Shown: positions 58,534 to 64,000 of the stretch, one piece after another
Numbering within the stretch: position 1 is the stretch's first letter
Layout: each line of letters opens with the position of its first letter
Assembly (NCBI RefSeq): GCF_937616625.2
Contig: NC_065570.1
Location: 34,603,665 to 34,667,664 of the forward strand
Source of the DNA: Mercurialis annua
Taxonomy: Eukaryota; Streptophyta; Magnoliopsida; Malpighiales; Euphorbiaceae
Length of the DNA: 64,000 nt
Reading direction: 5' to 3'
Program-made: the position numbers and the translations under genes
The notes under the pieces: model-generated
Seen by the model: the letters and a program-made list of their open reading frames with translations, nothing else
Database searches by the model: none
Told to the model about the DNA's origin: nothing

Positions 58534-58798
58534 CATGTCTCTTGATAGTAATAACCTATTAAGGTCGGTTCAGTCCAGGAGGCTAGTTTGAAACCCGGAC
58601 TCGCTGAGGTTCAAGCGATAGAGAGAGGGGTTGCTAAGTGACCGCGACTTTATAGAGTGAAAGACCTGGCTCGTAGAGATAGCTTCGCTAGCTTGCTCGT
58701 TTCCTTTCAACTTCCACTTCGATTGCCTTACGGCGTAAGAACACTGCATCTCCTCTTCGATGACCTTCTTTCTTCCCTTTCTCGTAGTCATTAAGGAA
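58508..58798. other. Foreign insert in element D (possible organelle DNA)
   Basis: About 290 bp absent from the matching place in A: homology breaks after ATTATTGGTGG and resumes at AGTGTTCC. It has a more even base composition than its surroundings, with GCTTCGCTAGC and TTACGGCGTAAG palindromes. It reads like plant mitochondrial intergenic DNA, but that is an impression and no gene is recognisable. Confidence 0.4.
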
Positions 58799-58862
58799 CT
58801 TAGTGTTCCGCATCAGGCACCTCCAGGTATTAGCGATTTATATGCTTTGTGTATTTATATTT

Positions 58863-58940
58863 ATATGTTTGCATTGCTGTGTATATGTTTGCATTACTGT
58901 GTATATGTTTGCATTGTTGTGTATATGTTTGCTGCATTGC
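58863..58940 (+). repeat. 20-bp tandem repeat in element D
   Basis: About 3.9 copies of TATGTTTGCATTGCTGTGTA with single-base changes. Confidence 0.85.
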
Positions 58941-61720
58941 ATAATAGAATATTAGTATTAGGATATGCCTATAGGATAATACCTCAGATAACGAGAACCT
59001 ATAGGAAACAATATTAATAAACACGCGACTAGTAAAAGAACATATAAACATGATTTACAAAAGCAATCATATAATAAACAATACATAATACATTATCGCG
59101 AACGTGATTCCTATATTACGTTCCAGAAGTGTTGAAGGAAAAGATGGGCTACTAAAAAAGGGAATCGATGTAGAACATCGGTACCTGCGTTTGTATATGA
59201 CATGATACAGTGTATCAAGGAAGTGGATGTAGTGATTACAGCAATATAGAACTTTGAATTGAATTGAGTTATCAGAGATATGGAAAAAGAAGTGATGTGA
59301 TAGAAGAATAGTCGAGAAAATAACAGAAAGTGACAGCAATACAAAAATTTATAATGTACCAAATAACAATAAAGGAAGCCGTTAATAGTCGCAGAGTGTA
59401 CAATCTAGAGTAAACTTACGATTTTATGAAAATTATGACATCGCATAATCACGATAGGAATGCATAAAAGAATGATTTTCAAAATATAGATCATGCATCA
59501 TATCTTTACAATAACAAAGAAAAATGTGATTTCGAGCAACTCTTTGGTGATGAGAGGCGTCATCACTGTGAGCTACAATTGTACTAACGATTTCAAACGA
59601 TTTATGAAAAGTAGCTTAAAGAGCTGGCCAGCCAAATAATGTTTTGAAATCTTTTGTTTAGTAAGTGAACTCAGATGTGAAACTCTGCGACGGATAATAA
59701 AAGATTCTTAATAAATAAGAATAAAATTATAAAAGAAACTCCAATAACAAAACAAAGCCATGTTAACGATTAATTGCAACAAAGCTAACGGGGCTAAAGT
59801 AAAATACGAGGGAGGAATTATCGCCGGAGAGCATACGCAGATAAGATGCGATATGTGGCAATGTCTAAGGATACAGTATTTATCCTCATGTTAGAACAAA
59901 GGATGAAATGACAGAGAGTCATGTTAGACGAAAGAAACGTAATGAATACGCAAGGATGAAGAATATAATGATTATCAAGCAGTATTTGAAGAATATGTAA
60001 TCTTATTAATGTCAGCGTTAAAAGACATAGGAATCACATTAAAAAGGAAGTAAAGGATACGAAACGACGAAGAAGATGATCTTATAAGATATGAAGGTTA
60101 GAAGTTAGATAGATCAAGAGATAAATGATGCTATATGACTGATATTAAGTAAAGTTACTAATATCAGCATTAAGAGTTATAAGTTGCGTTAATAGAAAGG
60201 AGAAAAGTTAAGTTGTAGAATTCTAGTATAAAGAGAAAGGCCACACGTATAGACATACGTATTAGTAAATGTAAGAATGGTGAAAATTATAAAGGAAAGT
60301 GTAATTGGAAAACTTTGATACCCTCGAAATTTAGTAAGATGATTAGAGAAGTAGAAAGTTCTAGAAATATATCAGAAGGATTATCAGAATAGAATAACCG
60401 CAATAGCGCTATTATAAACGGAGGGAAAACATAGTGAATGCAATGAATAGAGAACGAAACGATATTTCATTACTATCGAATGGATAAAAATGAAATACGC
60501 TTAAGAGACCATGACAGGATATAAGGGCGAAAGTTCATACTGGTACAAAGAGATCAAGTTGTTTAAAAGACAATTAGAACTATGTTATAAGTACTAAGAC
60601 GATACCTTGAAGAGTGAAAATAAGATCATGGAACTACTCGAAAGTAAGAAGCGGAAGTGTAAGATGAAAAAGAAAGTTGTTTATACAGTAAAAAGGAACT
60701 ACGATAAAGAAAGTAATGAAAACCTTTAGGATTGTAAGATTTAGGACAACTTAAGTACAAAAGAAGATAAGCCATTAAAGATATATTGGATCAGCTAGAT
60801 CATAAAGGTAAGGATAAAGTTGAATGAAGGCTAATTAGTGAGAAACATTCTTGAGACAGTCAAATGTTAAAAAAACATATAAGATTCTTACGAGGTTACC
60901 ATGAATAAGTGAAAGACAAACTTTGACTGAAAAGTCAATAAGAATTTCGAGGCAATCTTTAAAAAAAGTAATAAAGAAAGGTAAAAGAGATAAGAATGCG
61001 AATAGTATCAGTGAAGGAAAGCAATTGTACAGGCTACACGATCGAAAGTAATGTGAAGCGAAACGTTTAAAGCAATGCTAAAGGATGAAGGATCACGACC
61101 AACAGAACGACGTAAAATTCACGATAGCTTAAAGGAGCAAAGGAAAAAGAAACTGAAGATAGTAAAAGATGTATCAGCCTCAACTACGTTAATAAACAGC
61201 AAATGTAATAGACAAGATACAAGTTGAAAGAGATTGGTTAATGAGGAAAGAAGCGTCAGATAGTGAGAGAGAGAAGTAAAAATGATGATAGTCAATTAAG
61301 GAAGAAAAGCTACAACGACAGATGATAGTAAGGATTATGACCGTAGATTGCGATTACAAGAGAAAATACTCATAGAAGTATGGATAAAGTAAGTACGTCA
61401 TTAAGGATGTAGCCGATACGTCGTGACTATTCACGTACAAAAGAAGCGAGTAATAACCCGATGACTACTAAGAAGGAAATGATGAATCGAGACGAAAGTA
61501 ACAGTAAGAGGATTCTCAACGACATAACAGCAATAGGCTATTATAAATTGGATAGCCAATTGATTAGCTACAAGTATGAAGTCATAGCTATACGTGGGAA
61601 GGTAAGAGTTAAAGTAAAAGAAGAAGCTAGAACTGACCCGCAATAATGAACATCGAAGACGGTGTAAGAACAGTTGTAAGGTCCCAACAAGTTTTAGGAA
61701 AATTCGAGAACGAATTTTTG
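58941..61720 (+). other. Element D internal non-coding region
   Basis: Strongly purine-rich on the sense strand with frequent stops in all frames. It aligns with A's internal region in order, for example the CCTATAGG/AACCTATAGG segment at 58970-59010. It holds the conserved hairpin. No pol motif is visible. Confidence 0.78.
59547..59566 (+). other. Conserved internal hairpin, element D
   Basis: GTGATGA / TCATCAC around GAGGCG, with AGCAACTCTTTG upstream. The loop differs from A and B by one base while the stem is identical. Confidence 0.75.
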
Positions 61721-61734
61721 TAAGGGGGAAAGAA
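61721..61734 (+). other. Element D polypurine tract
   Basis: TAAGGGGGAAAGAA directly before TGTAATACCCC, with ATTCGAGAACGAATTT upstream. Confidence 0.85.
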
Positions 61735-62561
61735 TGTAATACCCCAAAATACTTAATTATTTAATTGGACCACGTGTCCAGTTTTGAGACGCCAGAGTGG
61801 CGTCGGAAGATTTTCCGATATCATTAAGATAAATAAGTTTTAAGTAGGTCGGTTTTGAGAGGTTAACAATGACGTATTTAATATTATCTCCTAGATAGAA
61901 AGTTGGAATTGGAATGAAAAGGGAAAATGTCAAGAAAAATCCCAAAATAAAGTACAGGGACTAAAGTGGTAATTTAGCCAATATGTTTTGAAAATGAATA
62001 TTTATAAGTTTTGACGGGAAAATATTAATATCAGGTTTCGTATTATTTATCGGGTATAAATAATACGTATAAGTTATGATAAAAGAATTTATTGATTTAG
62101 CTATGGACTAAATCGTACGAAAGAAAAGTTTGAAAGATAAGTTGTAATAAAGAAAGAAAGGAAGGATCAAAACGGACTTTTTACCAAATCATATAAGTAA
62201 AACCAAATTCAAAGAAATGAATTAGAGAAGAAGAAGGATCTAGAGAGCTCCATTTTCACCGATCACGATTGTTTCGCCGCCGTTTCTCCGTTCGACGTCC
62301 GATTCGAGCGATTTTCGCGGCAATCTCTTCGGAATTGAACGCTCTATCATCTCCGAGCAAAAAATCAAGGTAAGAGGTCGATATTTGGAGCGAAAACAGT
62401 AGGTTTTATGGCTGTTTTAGTGAGATTGGGTATTAAGCTTGAATTTGACGTTTTTGATGTTATTATAGCGTTTTGATGAAAATGAGGTTACGGGTTTTGA
62501 GCGTAGGTGTGTGAGGCACGTCGGGATGGTGGCGAAACCCCGGAAATCAACTTCCGGGGGG

Positions 62562-62722
62562 CTGTGCACGTGGTGCACGACCGTGCACCACGGGTGCACG
62601 AACGTGCATCAGAGGTGCACGAACGTGCACCATCATGGTGCACGACCGTGCACCAGTGAGGTGCACAAACGTGCACTTGGTTGCACGATCGTGCACCCAC
62701 CGAAGGGCACGCTCGTGCACCC
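62562..62722. repeat. Inverted-core minisatellite, D 3' LTR
   Basis: About seven units such as GGTGCACGACCGTGCACC and GGTGCACGAACGTGCACC. Confidence 0.85.
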
Positions 62723-63725
62723 CGACTCGTATCCACGTATATGAAGCATATTCGATTTAGAAATTCGACGTTTTTGAGTAATTTGACTTTAAAAGACGAG
62801 CTTCGGACTTTGAGAATTATAAATCTCGAGCTAAGCTCAACGTTTTCGATAGTCAACAATAATGGAAAACGGTAAGAACGTCATACGATTCTCAAGTATG
62901 AGAAGCGATATTCGTTAAGTCGTTTATACGACTAAGAGTTATCGAATACGTAAATAAGAATAAAAAACAAAACAAAACCCTAAAACCTAGAAGTATTATA
63001 CGTGTAAAAATACGAGTTTCATGTCTAACTATTAAACAATTTGTCAGACGTGTCAGCGAGTAGTGGGGTCAGTAGACGTGGACTAGCGAGAGCATACTAT
63101 CAGATCGACCATGTCATTACTTGGATAGCGGTCACTGTGAGTTGCATTGTACTTTCGTGTATTATCAACTAAAGTTATTTTGATATCATATGATGTATTA
63201 TTTACACGCATCGCACTATATAAATGAATTGCTGATTTTCTATACGTTTTGATTAATCTTTGTATACAAGGACCTAGTATACGATCCAACGAAGCTAGCT
63301 ACCTATTGCGTGTCAATAGGTTGTGTGATCACTAGTAAATGAGTCAGTCTAGTGTGTCTGACTATGAGGTATGTTTTGATATTCATGCATGATATGATTA
63401 TGAAAGCCAAGATATGAATGCAATATGAGAGTGAACTCGGTTAGAGTGACCTGAGCCCAGTACCTACTAGGTTGGACCTACCAATGGGTTGGACCCACCA
63501 CTTTGGGATTAAGAGATTGGTCGTGATCGACGTGGTCGAGTGTGAACACTCCCGGGTCGGACCATTTGGATCAGTATGATTTGATTAATAGTGAATTGAG
63601 TTATGTTTCAGGATTTTAGTTTCGAAAGGATCGAATACTTTATCATAGGTATTTTTGTATTGATATTGATTTGAAATGCGATGCTACATTTTTATAATAA
63701 TATCGTTAGTAAATGCAAACTCACT

Positions 63726-63745
63726 CAGTATTTTCCCAGATACTG
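63726..63745 (+). other. Covarying hairpin 1, D 3' LTR
   Basis: CAGTATTT / AGATACTG stem with one non-canonical position, flanked by CTCACT on the left and ACCCCTCACT on the right. Confidence 0.65.
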
Positions 63746-64000
63746 ACCCCTCACTTTTGATGTATTTCAGGTGCTTAGTGTGTGGACTTAGCTAGAAGCC
63801 AGTTTTGAAGTCCAGAAGTCAGCTGTGTATGTATAGTCTCCTGACTTCTGTGAGTGCTGCAGTAGTGGTCCCGTGTTGATAGAGTCGTAGCCTAGACAAC
63901 AGTACAATTTGAGTGTACATATTACTTGATGTCCTGTTTATATGTTTTTGATAGGCTACATGTAGTATGTTTTATCCACGGCCCCAGATGCCGGTGATAT

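Larger units (their letters stand above)
46170..64000 (+). mobile_element. Element D: non-autonomous LTR retrotransposon (runs off window)
   Basis: Plus-strand member of the A/G family. 5' LTR 46170-48598, primer site, gag-like ORF, purine-rich internal region, polypurine tract, then the 3' LTR from 61735 onward, cut by the window end. Copia element E is inserted in the ORF. D itself is inserted in the LTR of C after AGTTC (46165-46169); the second copy of the duplication is outside the window. LTRs differ by scattered substitutions, minisatellite copy number and a short deletion in the 5' LTR. Confidence 0.93.
61735..64000 (+). repeat. Element D 3' LTR (cut by window end)
   Basis: First 2,266 bp of the LTR; roughly 230 bp should follow. 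Donor-like GT at 62370-62371, GC-rich hairpin 62538-62559, minisatellite 62562-62722, hairpin 2 at 63302-63320, and hairpin 1 intact at 63726-63745. Confidence 0.92.

Overview
This window is repeat-only DNA from a flowering-plant nuclear genome, most likely pericentromeric or other heterochromatin. The signs are three blocks of a 60-bp satellite, nested long-LTR retrotransposons primed by initiator Met-tRNA, a Ty1/copia element with long LTRs, and a MITE-like sequence. I found no host gene, tRNA, rRNA or CRISPR array. The species cannot be named from the sequence.

Layout, left to right. (1) Satellite array 1 (1-1917), in reverse orientation. (2) Element B, minus strand: its 3' LTR (1918-3593 plus 12987-13553) is split by the complete minus-strand element A (3594-12981, target duplication AAATC). 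B's internal region follows, to about 16350. (3) An LTR of a fourth family, H (about 16419-20144, plus strand), is split by solo LTR G (16810-19274, duplication TTAAT). (4) Satellite array 2 (20145-25370), forward, holds two copies of a 308-bp MITE-like unit. The complete minus-strand element F (25371-36294, duplication GGCTT) sits in it, and the satellite resumes as array 3 (36295-44400). (5) Element C, minus strand (44401-46169, same LTR family as H), is interrupted inside its LTR by element D (46170 to beyond the window end, plus strand). D is interrupted in the third codon of its ORF by the copia element E (49060-57632, duplication GTCTG).

A, B, D, F and G are related long-LTR (2.2-3.4 kb) elements. 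They have a Met-tRNA primer site, a polypurine tract and Ty3/gypsy-like ends, but no recognisable protease, RT or integrase. Where the 5' half is present (A, D, F) there is one short gag-like ORF that is acidic in the middle and basic at the C-terminus. They look like non-autonomous derivatives (LARD or TR-GAG type) that would need enzymes from another element.

The most interesting signal is what these families share outside protein coding. There is a predicted intron running from a splice donor inside the LTR to an acceptor one base before the gag-like ATG; it removes the primer site and, in A, joins an LTR-encoded leader in frame. There are two LTR hairpins whose stems change in a compensatory way between families, an internal hairpin, and minisatellites of inverted-repeat units whose copy number differs between the two LTRs of each element. 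Together these suggest a retroelement group kept going by RNA structure rather than by coding capacity. This is inference from one window and needs comparison with more copies.
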